DNA from: Bathynomus jamesi
Lineage: Eukaryota > Arthropoda > Malacostraca > Isopoda > Cirolanidae
NCBI GenBank assembly: GCA_023014485.1
Contig: JAJOZX010007506.1
Span: forward strand, 46,001 to 110,000
DNA length: 64,000 nt
Direction of reading: 5' to 3'
In this document: piece by piece, positions 1 through 11,633 of the stretch
Position numbering within the stretch: position 1 is the first letter of the stretch
Layout of the letters: each line of letters opens with the position of its first letter
The notes under the pieces: generated by a model
Told to the model about the DNA's origin: nothing
The model's database searches: none
What the model saw: the letters and a program-made list of their open reading frames with translations, nothing else
Program-made: the position numbers and the translations under genes

Positions 1-1703
1 TTCAGGAAGGTTTTTAATGTCATCGGATCGTGATTATTATTTTTTGTTATATATATAGACAGAAATACCCGCTTCCCCGCTTCGATCCCGACCTGACCAT
101 GGTTGCATTGTAATTTTCTATATTATACAAACTTTTCGTATTATCGTGGAACAAAGTTTCGGTGATAACACCAAATTCAACTTTACAAACTCGTAAAAAG
201 GATAGTAAGTAACCCGCGGATATTTTAGATGAAGTATTGAAAATAATTATAATAATTTTTATTAATTAACGCCAAGTCATTAAAATTCATTAACGTTAAG
301 CAACGCGTAGTTTTTTTTTTTGTAAATGAATCACAGTGATTACGTTTCAAACATTTTTCTAGCAAATTATTTAATGTAACCAACACTTCAATAAACTGCT
401 TCTAAATTTGTTGAAACACATCAAGAGGTATTCATCTGCGCCACTGGTTTCCAATTTTTTTCTGGCTTAAGGCACATCATTGCCATCTGTTCCTTTTTCG
501 CAGCACAAAGAGAAATTTTCGTCTCTCACTATTCAACATCCAGTTGCCCCTCCCCAACACCAAGCACTTTCAAACTGAATGTATACAGTTTCCGTATGAA
601 CGTGATAAATGACAAATGTTTTGTTACAGTTTCCGCATGAACGTGATAAATGGCGAATGTTCTGTTTCATTTGAAATTTCCATATGTTCAGTAACTTTTC
701 AATTTTCAATAACTTATTTTTTGTCACTTTCAAGAAATTTCGCGACACCGCAGTTGGGAAACTGTTCTGTGCAAACATAGGATTTTGAAAATCTGTAGTG
801 TTGTCGTAGTCCATTTCTGTCATCATTTTGTCGCAGAATTTTTCTCCAGGGAAACACGGTGACCACTCGGTTTATATAATACTTACGTTATAGTCTCCGT
901 ATCAAGTCCAGAGTTAGCTCGTCCTTTAGCAGTCATTTTTATTTATTAAACCAAGTTCAACAAATAGAAAATGTACTGTACATTAATTTGTAAACTGGTA
1001 GTTCGTAAAACCTTTCTTGTTACGGTACGTCGTCGTCGTCTTTTTGGAAATACAGAACTATTTTTCCATATCTCTTCGTCAATATATTAACGCGTAATTT
1101 GCGGGCGGGAAATAGCGTTTATATTATAAGCAGGAACCTCATTATTTAGTAAGCAAAAGATTCCAAAGAAAATAAAGTTAAAATTCTCTTAGTAAGAGAC
1201 TTCCTTAAATTATAAAAGAATTAGAGAGAGACTACAGTTTCGTATCTTTTCTTTGGATAGTCTGCAGCCAACAGTGTTTTTAGCTACACGTGAATCAACA
1301 AAAGGAGATAACAATAATTCGGAGGCGCAGAGTGAAGCCATAGAAATGGACTATCTGGTTGTCAGGACCGCTTTTAACACTTCTGAGGATCGGAAACAAA
1401 GCAAAGATGGAGGGCGCCCTCCTTCTTTCAAGACAAGAATAAACAAATATACATTATGTACGTTGAACGTGAGGCCCGGGTTAAAAGCCCCTTTTTCCGC
1501 CCCCCCTAAAAGCGCTCTAATTTTGAAACCTTGGCACGTAGCACCAGTGATCTAGATTGTGGAATTAAAGAATCACCATTTGTACGTGTGTGTTTATACC
1601 CAACAAATTCTGATTAGTCCTTTATATGTATGTTTTTTGTTTGGGGGGGGTAATCATTTCACCATACTTTTAGAAAAATATTAAAAGGAATTCATACTTT
1701 TGT
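1..1703. other. AT-rich stretch without a recognised gene
   Basis: I see no recognisable coding region, RNA gene or repeat end here. Two short open frames (533-826 minus, 1253-1555 plus) have no family features, no repeats and no membrane or signal segment that I can identify. The sequence is AT-rich with short homopolymers. Nothing is claimed beyond absence of a visible feature. Confidence 0.55.
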
Positions 1704-1706
1704 ATG

Positions 1707-1782
<76 letters not shown>
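1707..1782. repeat. (TA)n(CA)n compound microsatellite
   Basis: About 30 TA units run into about 8 CA units and stop exactly where the terminal inverted repeat of the mariner at 1783 begins. Open frames across it (YIYIYI) are artefacts of the repeat. Confidence 0.95.
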
Positions 1783-3120
1783 CGGGCGGGCCAAAAAAAG
1801 CTATTACCCAACTTTTGAAAAAATATTGTGGCTCACCCTGTATATTGATCTTACCTGCTGAGGCCGTATGTTGTACCAATACTTTTACTCTTTCAAACGT
1901 GGCTTTGAATCTAGATTCAACGCCCCAGGAGTAGAGATACAGGCTCACAACTGGAGGGAGGTATCAGAATATGGTGCTCGATTGAAAGGCGGTCAAAGTT
2001 AGCAACTGATACTTTCAGATGACAGTCAGTTTCTCCATAAATAATTAATTTTCCTAATTTTTACAAAATAATTAATTTATTTCCTTTTTCATTTCAGACC
2101 ATCATTCTGCTACAGTTGGTGAACAAGTTATAACAATGAAATACTCTTTGGAAGATGAAGCATTGATATTGAACCTGCGTAAGGAGAAACACTGGGGTGC
2201 AAAACGAATGAAGAAAGAGTTTCCAAATAAACGATGTACGATACCTGGACTTCAATATCTCAAAGAAAATCGATATCACAGGGTCGACCAAACGAAAAGG
2301 CAGCAGTGAAGGTCAAAAACATCACGTACTGTGAGGAAAATATTGACACGGTTTCATCCATGATATGCAGTCAAGAAGAACGGCCCAACACCCACAAGTC
2401 CGTTAGAGAAATTTAAAAAATTACTGGTATTTCTCGCTCTAGTGTTCGCCGTATAGTAAAAGATGATCTGGGTCTAAAATGTTTTAAAAGAGTCGAAGTT
2501 CATCAGCTCTCTACATCAAATAAGCAAGCAAGAGTTGAAAAATGTCGTACTCTGTTAGATCGATTCCCAGACAGAGAAGTGTCGAAAATATGGTTCAGCG
2601 ACGAGAAGACCTTTACGGTTGCTTCAACAATAGACACACAAAATGACCGAGTTTATGGAAGACGGGACAAAAATCTATCAGTCTAGATCGACTTTGTAGG
2701 GAACATTCGCATTTTCCTCAAAAGTCATGGTTTCCATCTTTATTTCAAAGTTAGGGAAGTCAGAGATTGTTTTTGTTGATCAAAATGCCAAAATCACTGC
2801 TGCTTATTACCCAAAAAAATCCTTGATGCGGTAGATCAATGGCGAGCAAGGTTGCAAGCGTACATTGATAATGGAGGAGGGCACATTCCGCATAATCTTG
2901 GACTCATTTAAGTAACTGTATAGAAACAAAGTTTTTCTACCCGTGTCTGTATAACAGCGAATTACAAAATAATGGTTACAGTAGGCAAAAATCCAATTTC
3001 ATCACGAGATAGACCATGAAATTCTATGCAGGACACATATATTGATGGTACAAATAACATTTGATAAATGTAAAATTATATTGTTCAAAATCAGGGTAAT
3101 AGTTTTTGGTCCACCCTGTA
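1783..3120 (+). mobile_element. Decayed Tc1/mariner element with both ends
   Basis: The left end (CGGGCGGGCCAAAA, then CTATTACCC) and the right end (GGGTAATAGTTTTTGGTCC, then ACCCTG) are imperfect inverted repeats of roughly 28 bp. TA-rich tracts lie outside both. The length, about 1.34 kb, is normal for the superfamily. The coding part is broken and internally deleted (see 2136-2911), so this copy cannot encode a working transposase. A second TIR-like CACCCTGTA lies just inside the left end at about 1837. Confidence 0.8.
2136..2911 (+). pseudogene. Tc1/mariner transposase, broken
   Basis: Transposase of the cut-and-paste DDE type. The N-terminus opens with MKYSLEDEALILNLRKEKHW. It is followed in other frames by ENIDTVSSMICSQEE and by a second helix-turn-helix with SSVRRIVKDDLGLKCFKRV. 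The first catalytic Asp sits in WFSDEKTFTV, followed by QNDRVY. The frame shifts near 2260 and there is an in-frame TAA at about 2414. After the motif FVDQNAKITAAYY the reading jumps to a C-terminal tail (VDQWRARLQAYIDNGGGHIP), so the segment holding the second and third catalytic Asp is missing. It resembles the transposase at 23700-24764 and probably belongs to the same lineage. Confidence 0.75.
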
Positions 3121-3460
3121 TATATATGTATATATATATTATTTTTTTTAACCCAATATTAAATTTTTAATTCAGAACTTTTAACTTTGGTTGCATTGGT
3201 GAAAACTGCAACTTATTGTTAATTTCATATATGAAGCTTCTTTGTATTTATGCTTTAACTTTCTACAATTTTTAACTTTTACTCATTTTTATATTATAAA
3301 ATTTCCGCCCAAAGCTTTTATGGTTTTACAAGTAAATTATTTAACAAATTTTCTTTGGTGGAGAATTTTAATAGTCTTTCTGAGACTTGGAGAAGGCAAT
3401 TGGAAGAGTATAAGAAGCTTCTTTGATATAGAAATAATTATATATTTCTTATCATCTCTC

Positions 3461-3464
<4 letters not shown>

Positions 3465-3557
<93 letters not shown>
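3465..3557. repeat. (TA)n microsatellite, about 46 units
   Basis: Nearly uninterrupted alternating TA for over 90 bp. It is self-complementary and could extrude a cruciform. Confidence 0.97.
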
Positions 3558-3558
<1 letters not shown>

Positions 3559-3962
3559 CTTATATATATATATATAGTTTGAACGATGCACGAAAATTTT
3601 GCATTGTTTTTAGAAGCCGATGTTGATGGTGTTGCAATTCTCAACTATTTTGGTACACACGTTTTCTATCATCGGATGCACTTCGAGCAGACCTTGCAGT
3701 ATCTGTTGCATTGTGTGGTTTTTGCATATTCATAAGTGTCTATCCACGACTACGAAACAAAGGAGCGAACAGCATCAAAGAACGCAAAATTCACTCGTAG
3801 AAAACAACGTCAATTCCTTTAAAGATATTCAGATAATGAATAAATATCAAAAAGGGCGAAAATTACAGGCAAATGGTGAAAAATTTCAAGTTTTCCTTGT
3901 CGAAATTATTCTCCCCTTCTTCAGTCGATTAAAGTAATTATTTAAATTTCACGTATGAGAAT

Positions 3963-3968
<6 letters not shown>

Positions 3969-4026
<58 letters not shown>
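3969..4026. repeat. (TA)n microsatellite, about 29 units
   Basis: Uninterrupted alternating TA. Confidence 0.97.
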
Positions 4027-4030
<4 letters not shown>

Positions 4031-4443
4031 TTTTCTTAAATGAAAAAGCATTATCAAGTCTGAAAAAATAGTGCTGATGAAAAATTCATGGTAAACGAAG
4101 CGGTTCATTGATCCGTCATCGGCTAAATTTAAAATATTAGAAGAGAACTAATTGTAGTTGGCATGCAAAGTCCCAATTCCTCCATCCAGTGTGTGCGTAC
4201 ACGTATATGTGTGGAGGGAAAATCTCTTACTTACTTACTTACACACACACACACACACACATACTTTGTAGCGACAGAAGAAAAGGAGAAAATAAAACAC
4301 GAAGTTCGTTTAGACTAAAAGCGGAGAATTTTTCTGGGTAGGTATTGAATGAGTTGTGAAATGACCAAAGGCGTCATTGCATGAGCTCGCTTTCAACAAA
4401 TAACAAGGGGTTCAAAATAGTGTCAAAAAATTATATATACTGT

Positions 4444-4474
<31 letters not shown>

Positions 4475-5141
4475 CCAGTCCGTTCGTCAAAATATTTGTC
4501 TTTCAATATATTCGAGCTCTGCAAGCTAGAATTTCTATCCTTGTGTTTTGGGGTAACTTTTATAACGGGCGGGGGGAGGGGGGGGAGCTAGTTTTTTTTA
4601 ACAATATACAGCAATGCCTTATTTTTATGAAAGTCTTTCGGAATAATGTACAATATTCAATATAATATTTTAATTCTGTTTAAGTTTTAATTTGTATACA
4701 ATTATATCATCTTTCAGGTATAACTAAATTATTATTTTATTATTTCTCAAAATCATAGAAAACATTTTATTTCTATTAATTTTATATTACAATTAATTTA
4801 TATATTTCATAAGTGGCGTTCCTTCCCCCCCCCCCACACTCCCCACCTCAGCCATGTTTCTCGCTAATTTTGCTTGTCATTTATATAGGCAAACACGCAA
4901 TTGCAAACAGTAGCATGTTTGAATTCCATAAAAACTGGTTAAACAAACACGTCATTCTTGCTTGTTCGCACTTGGAACCAAAGTATCATGCAGGTTACAC
5001 AGAGACATCTGGTGAGGACATAAAAAACGTCGCTTAAAAGTACATTTAAATGTTAAAATAAAATAAAATGCCGTCATAATTACGTACGATGATTAGAAGT
5101 AATAATAATAATAATTATAACAATAAAGAATAATGTAATAA

Positions 5142-5201
5142 AAAAGTTTCCAAAAATATTTGTATTATTTCTGGGAACACCTTTTTGTATCACCCTGTAA
5201 T
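5142..5201 (-). mobile_element. Single end of a small MITE
   Basis: The right side reads GGGAACACCTTTTTGTATCA and then CCCTGTA beside (TA)n. It is the same terminal sequence as the MITEs at 61738 and 61858 (GGTGATCCAAAAAGGTGTTC). The other end is not evident. Confidence 0.45.
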
Positions 5202-5355
5202 ATTATATATATATATATATATCGGACGATAAAGTTATATATAATCAATTAAAGCAAACAGAATAAAATACCAACTATCATGGTATCAAATTTGCGCAAG
5301 AGACCATTCCAAAAGACTTAAATATATACTGGCACCAAATATACCTTCCTAAAAT

Positions 5356-5431
5356 ACAGGGTGCCCCTAAATTATCATACTTACATATTAAATTTAATTG
5401 AATTTTTAAAGATAATTTATGAACACCCTGT
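5356..5431. mobile_element. 76-bp palindromic MITE
   Basis: It begins ACAGGGTGCCCCTAAATTAT and ends with ATAATTTATGAACACCCTGT. The two ends are inverted repeats of Tc1/mariner character (CAGGGTG...CACCCTG) with a purely AT-rich centre and no coding capacity. Confidence 0.75.
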
Positions 5432-5514
5432 ACAAAGACCCTGAAACCTTTTTCAGGAGACATTTTGACAGAAGGATTCAATTTCTGAGACGTCGCCAAA
5501 TAAATCGATCTGAA

Positions 5515-5607
5515 CCTAACCTGCCCTAACCCTAACCAAATTTTATCTAATCCAATTTAACTTAACCTAACCTAACCGATCATAATCTAACTTAACGTAA
5601 CTTAGAA
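5515..5607. repeat. Degenerate telomere-like (CCTAA)n tract
   Basis: Several CCTAA/CTTAA units occur in loose succession (CCTAACCCTAACC, ACCTAACCTAACC). This is the arthropod TTAGG repeat in the reverse sense, much decayed. It lies directly beside the SINE pair at 5610. Confidence 0.6.
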
Positions 5608-5609
5608 AA

Positions 5610-5710
5610 TGAAAAGGCAATAAAGTGGGAAAGTAGAAGTTAAGGGTACTCGAACCTCTATCGCGTAGTTTCAGAGTCAACGCTCCTGCCGATCACGCTA
5701 TCCAGAACCC
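5610..5710 (-). repeat. tRNA-derived SINE, left arm of inverted pair
   Basis: On the minus strand it has an A-box-like segment (TAGCGTGATCGGCAGGAGC) and a B-box-like segment (AGAGGTTCGAGTACCC) at tRNA-like spacing, which are internal RNA polymerase III promoter elements. It ends in a tail containing CCCACTTTATTGCC. It pairs with the plus-strand copy at 5754-5840. Confidence 0.7.
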
Positions 5711-5753
5711 AAAAAGGTTCGTTCAAGCGAAGCCAATATTTGCCAAATCATTT

Positions 5754-5840
5754 TGGGTTCTGGATGACATGATCTGTAGGAGCACCAATTCTGAAACGGG
5801 TTCGAATCCCACTACCTCAATTTCCCAGTTTATTGCTTTT
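5754..5840 (+). repeat. tRNA-derived SINE, right arm of inverted pair
   Basis: It begins GGGTTCTGGATGACATGATC and carries a consensus B box, GGTTCGAATCC, near 5799. The tail (CCCAGTTTATTGC) matches the reverse complement of the arm at 5610. The two arms share most bases over about 90 bp with a ~43-bp spacer, so a transcript across both could fold into a hairpin. Confidence 0.75.
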
Positions 5841-5879
5841 CTTTTTTCCTTGTCGCCGGATGTCTACATGTAGCCTTAA

Positions 5880-5881
<2 letters not shown>

Positions 5882-5918
<37 letters not shown>

Positions 5919-5930
5919 ATATATATAAGA
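5882..5930. repeat. (CA)n(TA)n microsatellite
   Basis: CA units pass into TA units. It ends about 30 bp before the truncated LINE starts. Confidence 0.95.
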
Positions 5931-5961
5931 AATCGCCCCTCCAGCGTTCGAATTCGCCACC

Positions 5962-8692
5962 TATGTTGTATATCAAAGATAATATTGCGAACGTTATAGA
6001 AGTAAAGCACACAATTCCAGAACCGATAGATTCGACTACAGCAGAACTTAAATTGAACGATTTCAAACTTGTTGTTGCGGTTATATATAGGCCCCCAAAT
6101 CAAACAGCTGATACGGACGAAGCGTTATATCGTGAACTAAAGAGAATAATAGGTAGTGAGCAGGCCTTAGTTATGGGTGACTTTAATTGCGCCAACGTAA
6201 ATTGCGATACAATGCAGGGAGACGCGGAAAGTAATCGTTTAGTTAATTTTCTTATTCAAAAGGTTGGGGAACCTACGAGGTTGGACAGTATTTTAGATTT
6301 AGTAATAACTACGGATGATAGGCTAATTACTGATCTTCAAGTAATAGAACCGTTAAGCAATAGCGATCACAATATGGTAGAGTTTGTCCTCTCAGTAAGT
6401 CACTCGAAACCAGCTAACTCGACTAAAATTCCCAACTTCCAGCACGCAGACTTTTGTAAATTTCGAAATGAATTGTCACACGTCAATTGGGAAAACGTAA
6501 TGGGGATCTTCAACGCAAAACTAATGTGGGAATCGTTTGAAGCAGTATTTAGGACTATAAATGAGGAATGTGTACCGTATAAAATTAAGCGTGCGAAAGT
6601 AAACAACAAGCCCTTGTGGTTTACTTCTAGGGTAGGAGACATTATAAAGAGTAGATATAAGGCTTATAGGCTACACAATTGCTATAAAGACAATTTGTGG
6701 TTACGAAACAACTGCATATCTGTAAGACGTGAAGCGAAAAGTGTAATAAAAAAGTCCAAGCGCGAATTTGAAATCTCCATAGCTCGTGACAGTAAAGAAA
6801 ACCCCAAGCGATTCTTTCAATACGTCAACAATAGAAATCCAGTAAAATGTGTCTTGAGGCCGTTGAAAAATGTTAACGGAGAGCTAGTTTCTGAAAACAA
6901 GGAAATGGCTACCTTGCTAAACGAAATTTTTACGTCGGTTTTTACTATAGAAGATGTAACGAATATCCCTACGGTCATAGACATAATACCTTTTGATAAT
7001 GGTAATATTTTGGACAATATTGTGGTTAGTGAAGGGGAGGTAATGCGCTATATTGATAAAATGAAAATGCCTAAATCACCGGGGCCTGAATCCATATATC
7101 CTATACAACTAAAAGAATTAAAAAATAGCATTGTTGTGTCGCTAACAAAGATTTTTAATGCGTCTATTTCTGAGGGGTGCGTACCAGATAATTTCAAGCT
7201 AGCAAACGTAACACCTATCTTTAAGAAAGGCGATAAAGTGCGGCGGGAAATTATAGGCCAATCAGTTTAACGTCTGTTGTAGGTAAGCTACTGGAATCAA
7301 TAATTAGGGATCGTATAGTCGAACACTTAGAATTGCATAACTTGATTAGAAATACGCAGCACGGTTTTAGGCCAAACAAATCTTGCTTAACTAATCTTTT
7401 AGAATTCTTTCAAAGCGTGGTTGACGTTTACGATAGTCAGCGTGCGGTTTATGTAGTGTATTTAAATTTTCAAAAAGCGTTTGACACCGTACCGCACAAA
7501 AGACTCATTGAAAAAACTAAGGTTCATGGAATCAGGGGTGTAGTAATAAATTGGATAGAAGAGTGGTTGCGAGGTAGGAAACAGAGGGTGGTCGTTGACG
7601 GAGCGGAGTCGTGTTGGGCTAATGTAGCGAGCTGCGTTCCTCAGGGTTCTGTATTGGACCCCTTGCTTTTTCTTATATATATTAACAATTTAGATGTCGG
7701 CCTAGTCAGTACAGTTTCAAAGTTTGTGGATGACACGAAGCTGGGTGGTAGGGCGATTAATGACGAAGACAGAGGTAAAATTCAGGAAGATCTGAATAAA
7801 ATCGTTGATTGGTCAATCACATGGCAAATGAGATTTAACGTTGATAAGTGCAAAATTTTACATATAGGTTCGCGTAACGGTAATTTTACGTATAGTATGT
7901 CAGGGAAGGAGTTAGCAAGCGTAGAGCAGGAAAAAGATTTAGGAGTTATAGTCACTGGTGATTTAAAAGTGGCGAAACAAAGTACAGCAGCGGTCAATAA
8001 AGCGAACAAAGTGTTAGGTTTTATAGCTCGGAATTTTGAGTACAAATCGCGCGATATTATTGTTCCTCTTTATAAATCATTAGTTAGACCCCATTTGGAG
8101 TACGCGATCCAATTTCGGAATCCGCATATGCGAAAAGATATAGACAAACTCGAAAGAGTTCAAAGACGAGCAACTAAGATGATTCCGTCGCTTAGGTCAA
8201 AGTCGTACGAGGATAGGCTTAAGGAGTTAAAATTGACTGTACTCGAGACTACGAGGCTAAGGTGTGATCTAATCCAGGTTTTCAAAATTATGAATGGGTT
8301 CGATAACGTAGATAGAGATAGCTTTTTCGAAATATCTCAATATAATAGGACTAGAAATAACGGGTGTAAGTTGACAAGTAGAAGGTTTGAGACAGCAGTT
8401 GCCAGAAACTTTTTTACGCAGAGAATAGTAAATAGCTGGAATAGTTTGCCGGAAGAAGTAATTAGTAGCATCTCTATAAACATGTTTAAAAATCGATTAG
8501 ACGCATATTTTGACAGATTGGGTATAGTTTAAGGTAGTAAAATTAAGGTTTTGTGGTTCGGAACCCACGTAAAATTGTAGGTCCCCTCCGCCACCACGGA
8601 GGATATGCACAATTCACAATTACGAACACAGTTAGGTAGACCAGCCATGAGTGGATCCTAGGGTCTTTGTTGGTCTGAAACATTATATCCTC
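5962..8692 (+). mobile_element. CR1/jockey-like LINE, 5'-truncated (family 1)
   Basis: Non-LTR retrotransposon that moves by target-primed reverse transcription. It starts abruptly inside the endonuclease domain and then has reverse transcriptase, a C-terminal domain and a 3' UTR. The 3' UTR includes GGTTCGGAACCCACGTAAA and runs to GGTCTGAAACATTATA. The same 3' UTR recurs in reverse at 29050-29215, which fixes the 3' end. In that copy the end carries repeated ACATTATA-like units, a short microsatellite tail as in CR1-type LINEs. The coding region is broken (see 5963-8532). Confidence 0.88.
5963..8532 (+). pseudogene. LINE ORF2: endonuclease plus reverse transcriptase, broken
   Basis: The endonuclease (APE type) C-terminal half is visible: VVAVIYRPPNQTADTDEAL, VMGDFNC, LDLVITTDDRL and SNSDHNMVEF. 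A linker leads to reverse transcriptase, with PKSPGPESIYPIQLKEL, TPIFKKGDK, then after a frameshift near 7235-7250 YRPISLTSV, NTQHGFRPNKSCLTNL, CVPQGSVLDPLLFLIYINNL and the catalytic box KFVDDTKL. The C-terminal part has RPHLEYAIQF, ERVQRRATKMI and NSWNSLPEEV. The motif A catalytic Asp is replaced by Asn (VYLNFQKAFDTV, where LDF is usual), and the FADD box reads FVDD. With the frameshift and missing 5' end, this copy is inactive. Stop codon TAA at 8530-8532. Confidence 0.88.
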
Positions 8693-8745
8693 TTGAATAG
8701 ATGGTGAGAGCGCTAGCCACTACACTACAACGCGATAAACGTGAA
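8690..8745 (-). repeat. tRNA-like head fragment
   Basis: On the minus strand the bases GTAGTGTAGTGGCTAGCGC resemble a tRNA D-arm and A box. No clear B box is seen, so it is at most a SINE head fragment abutting the LINE 3' end. Confidence 0.35.
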
Positions 8746-8984
8746 CACAACTTGTCATACATTTAAATAACCTAGGAAACGCATAACGCTTTCGCCTCCA
8801 GAGTTATTTTACATGTTAATAATCCTCCCGCACTCGAGCCCGCGCTATTCAAGAGGTGGTGAGTTCGATAAAGGTGGGGGCAATTTTTTAATCATGAAAA
8901 ATCGTGCGGATTCATACATGATATTATATATATATATATACACACCTTACCTTTCCTTTATGAACCTTATGTTGTTTCGTGCGT

Positions 8985-9168
8985 TGGTCTCTCTTCACAC
9001 GGAGGTCAAGCTGGTGGCCCCGCCTCTAGGTCTGGCCTGGTGGAGGAGCGAGTTGCTTTCTTGCGCTCTCCACCGTACATAGCCAGGCACGCCCGGCTCA
9101 CTGGTACTGTCCTGAGCCAGGCATCCAGTCTTTTCTTGAAGACTTCAACTTTGACCCCCGTTACGTTT
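8985..9168 (-). mobile_element. 3' fragment of LINE family 2
   Basis: The minus strand reads the C-terminus of a LINE ORF (VEVFKKRLDAW-like, then GY and the ESNS region). It closely matches 54330-54480, including CTCTTGCGCTCTCCACCGTA. It is cut off at (TA)n on its 5' side and only the last part of the ORF survives. Confidence 0.7.
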
Positions 9169-9179
9169 ATATATAATAT

Positions 9180-9580
9180 ATATATATAATATTGTTATAC
9201 TGTTAATAGGTAGCCTGAATAAGATATCACTTACAAAAAAATACATGATAATTTTCAGTTCGCGCCACTGAATTACTTATCACTTGCAAAAACACTCTCG
9301 ACAGTGAATGCAAGTGACAAGGTTTTTCCACTCTGTAAAATCAAAAAGTATGATATTCTCAAAGTGTGTTAGTAGTGTTTGAGAGTATGTGAGTCATGTT
9401 TGAAAGTAGTGTTTGAGGGTATGTGAGTCATGTTTGCAAGTATGCAGAAATGGCGAGGGTGAGGAATGCAAGTTCCGCTGTCATAGTTTGGGGTAATATG
9501 TTATTTTGGGTGCAGTGTTTGAAAGTTTTGAAATTTGGAAACTTTCAAACCTTGTCGTCGACAGTGTTTGCGAGTGATGT
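9180..9580. other. Gene-free stretch with short direct repeats
   Basis: No gene. A loosely repeated GTGTTTGAGAGTATGTGAGT / GTGTTTGAGGGTATGTGAGT motif occurs at about 9375-9440, and TTTGAAAGTTT/AAACTTTCAAA inverted motifs at 9520-9550. Confidence 0.5.
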
Positions 9581-9581
9581 A

Positions 9582-9665
9582 CAGGGTGTCCCATAAGTCC
9601 GGTCTCGTAGGAAAATTTAGTTTAAATTAAATTTTCCTACGAGACCCAACTTACGGGACACCCTG
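9582..9665. mobile_element. 84-bp palindromic MITE
   Basis: ACAGGGTGTCCCATAAGTCC at one end and its near-complement (ACTTACGGGACACCCTGT) at the other. The centre is a palindrome around TTTAAATTAAA. The termini match those of the mariner derivative at 26492-26898, so it is probably a minimal derivative of that family. Confidence 0.8.
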
Positions 9666-9669
9666 TATA

Positions 9670-10563
9670 ATTCAATGCGCCCACTATTGAGGACTTGATC
9701 AAAATTAATAATACACGATGGTTATTTATCGTTTGCACATTGGCACCAAATTAATTCATTAACTTTGAAAATCGTGTGTTATAATATTAAATGTAAACAA
9801 TTTACTATTTACGAGTCCACTCATTATTCACCACTTTGAAAAAAGAGGGGAGAGGGGGGGTAGTCGACTATATTCAGTTGTATTTGTAGCAATATTTAGT
9901 TATTCCTTTATACATTTATTTATTGATATAGTTGTGCCTCATTTCCTGAATATTTTATATGAATCTTTGCATAGAAATTGTTGGTGACATTTTTTCCTTT
10001 TTATGTCCTTCGAGATTGAATCATTGTTTGCAAAGTCGTAATAAAATCGTTGGTTGAAGCAGATCTCTCTTTACATCGACGTCTTTAGATGTCGATATCT
10101 ATGCAGCATGCATGCGTGTATGTACGTATGTATATGTACAGAGAGAGAGAGAGAGAATCACAGTAGTAACCTAACTTCATTCATTATTCGAGAGATAATT
10201 AGACTAATTTATGAGAGAAGAACCTGAAATTACGTACTAATGATTGAGATCTTCTCAGAGTAAATTTGAGAGATTTCACCTCCATTTTAGAATTAAATCA
10301 CTTTGTATTGTTAGTAGATTCATCCATGTTTGTTTGAAAGGAGAACCGATAGCGGAAAGCTTAACGGATATCATTCTACTTCATGACAATCCTATTTTTT
10401 TTATCTTAAAGAATTTTCCACCCCAAAAATCATTAGTTTAGGTTCCTTTAATAAGTTCACAACCCGCAATTAAAGAATTCTCAGTTCCAGCCAGCGAATG
10501 GCAATAGGAAAGGAGTTACGTGGAAAGAATCGCTTTTTCATTTCCAACGGAATACGATTGATA
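9670..10563. other. Gene-free stretch
   Basis: AT-rich. It contains a short (GA)n at about 10140-10156 and an unremarkable 65-codon open frame (10244-10441). Nothing recognisable. Confidence 0.5.
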
Positions 10564-10746
10564 CAGGGCGCCCTAAAAGTTGTGCGCGCCCACTGTATAT
10601 TAAAAATTCATAACTTTAATATTAACTTTATAGAGCAACGGGATAGGTCAAAAGAAGATTTTTAATTTTCACGAGTGTCACTTTTGAAATGAACTACATA
10701 AACGTTTCAGTAAATAACAACATTAATGAACTTTGCAATACTCGCC

Positions 10747-10796
<50 letters not shown>

Positions 10797-11069
10797 CAAA
10801 AGTCCGTTACCAATGGAAATTAATGTTTTCTTTTTGTTTCAGGTTTGTAAGTTGATTCCACCCAACAACAGAAAGTAAAATTAGTTTTATTACATGTAGC
10901 TTCCTCTGAGGACATTTAAAGTTCGTTGTCTACCAGACGTGGTAAACAGCTTACGTGATCGAATTAACATGTGTCAGCATCTGAATGGCATGCAATTTCA
11001 ACATTTGCCTTCGTAACAAGTAAAAAATAATTTCCTATGGTAATAGACTTTTGCTACACCCTGTATTAT
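10564..11069. mobile_element. Possible non-autonomous DNA element enclosing a (CA)n tract
   Basis: TACAGGGCGCCCTAAAAGT at the left and GACTTTTGCTACACCCTGTA at the right are imperfect inverted repeats of about 19 bp, adjacent to TA-rich sequence on the right. The interior is non-coding and holds a pure (CA)n array at 10752-10793. The pairing of the ends is by eye and could be coincidental. Confidence 0.4.
10752..10793. repeat. (CA)n microsatellite
   Basis: About 21 uninterrupted CA units. Confidence 0.95.
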
Positions 11070-11091
11070 TATTATATATTATATATAATAT

Positions 11092-11136
<45 letters not shown>

Positions 11137-11407
11137 CCTTTCCCTGTATATTTGTGTTGCATCATTGAATAGTTTATGAATGAAGAAGTAAATGCATGCA
11201 GCATGACGTACCTTTCATCATTGCTGTACGTGTGTAATCCGAAAGTGAGTAGCTTGATCGCGTCTCCTTCTCGTCTCATCCACGATACCTGAAAATAAAA
11301 TAAAATCAGCCCGAAGAATACGTCAGATTCCACTACTCATCTCCTTAATCAAATTTAACATCAAAACCCTTCATTAATATGCTGTACACTCAATTTCATA
11401 CGTTTCT

Positions 11408-11439
<32 letters not shown>

Positions 11440-11620
11440 CAGGGTGTCTCAGAAGTCACGCACCATCGGCTAATGTAGCTTTATTCAATTTAATTATTTT
11501 AAGATAGCTTTTTGATTGACTGTACATACTATTAATTTTATTATTCGAACATATATTGTAATTAAACATCACTTATAAACCATTTCGACTCGTAAACCTC
11601 GTAAATCTGAGACACCCTGT
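11440..11620 (+). mobile_element. MITE family A, copy 1
   Basis: About 180 bp bounded by CAGGGTGTCTCAGA and TCTGAGACACCCTG and flanked by TA and (TA)n on both sides. It is non-coding. The same interior (CACCATCGGCTAATGTAGC, GGTTTATAAGTGATG in reverse) recurs in two copies at 57938-58622. Confidence 0.85.
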
Positions 11621-11633
11621 ATATACAGTGTAT

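Larger units (their letters stand above)
3121..5141. other. Gene-free AT-rich stretch with microsatellites
   Basis: No gene was recognised. It contains a very long (TA)n at 3465-3557, another at 3969-4026, short (CA)n runs near 4243-4260 and 4443-4471, a G-rich run near 4568-4588 and a C-rich run near 4825-4845. Open frames in this region are either repeat-driven or have no family signature. Confidence 0.6.

Noticed and set aside
533..826. 97-codon minus-strand ORF
   Set aside because: No family features, no supporting second copy and no codon or splice context; chance ORF in AT-rich DNA.
1253..1555. 100-codon plus-strand ORF
   Set aside because: No recognisable motif, low complexity towards the end; cannot be supported as a gene.
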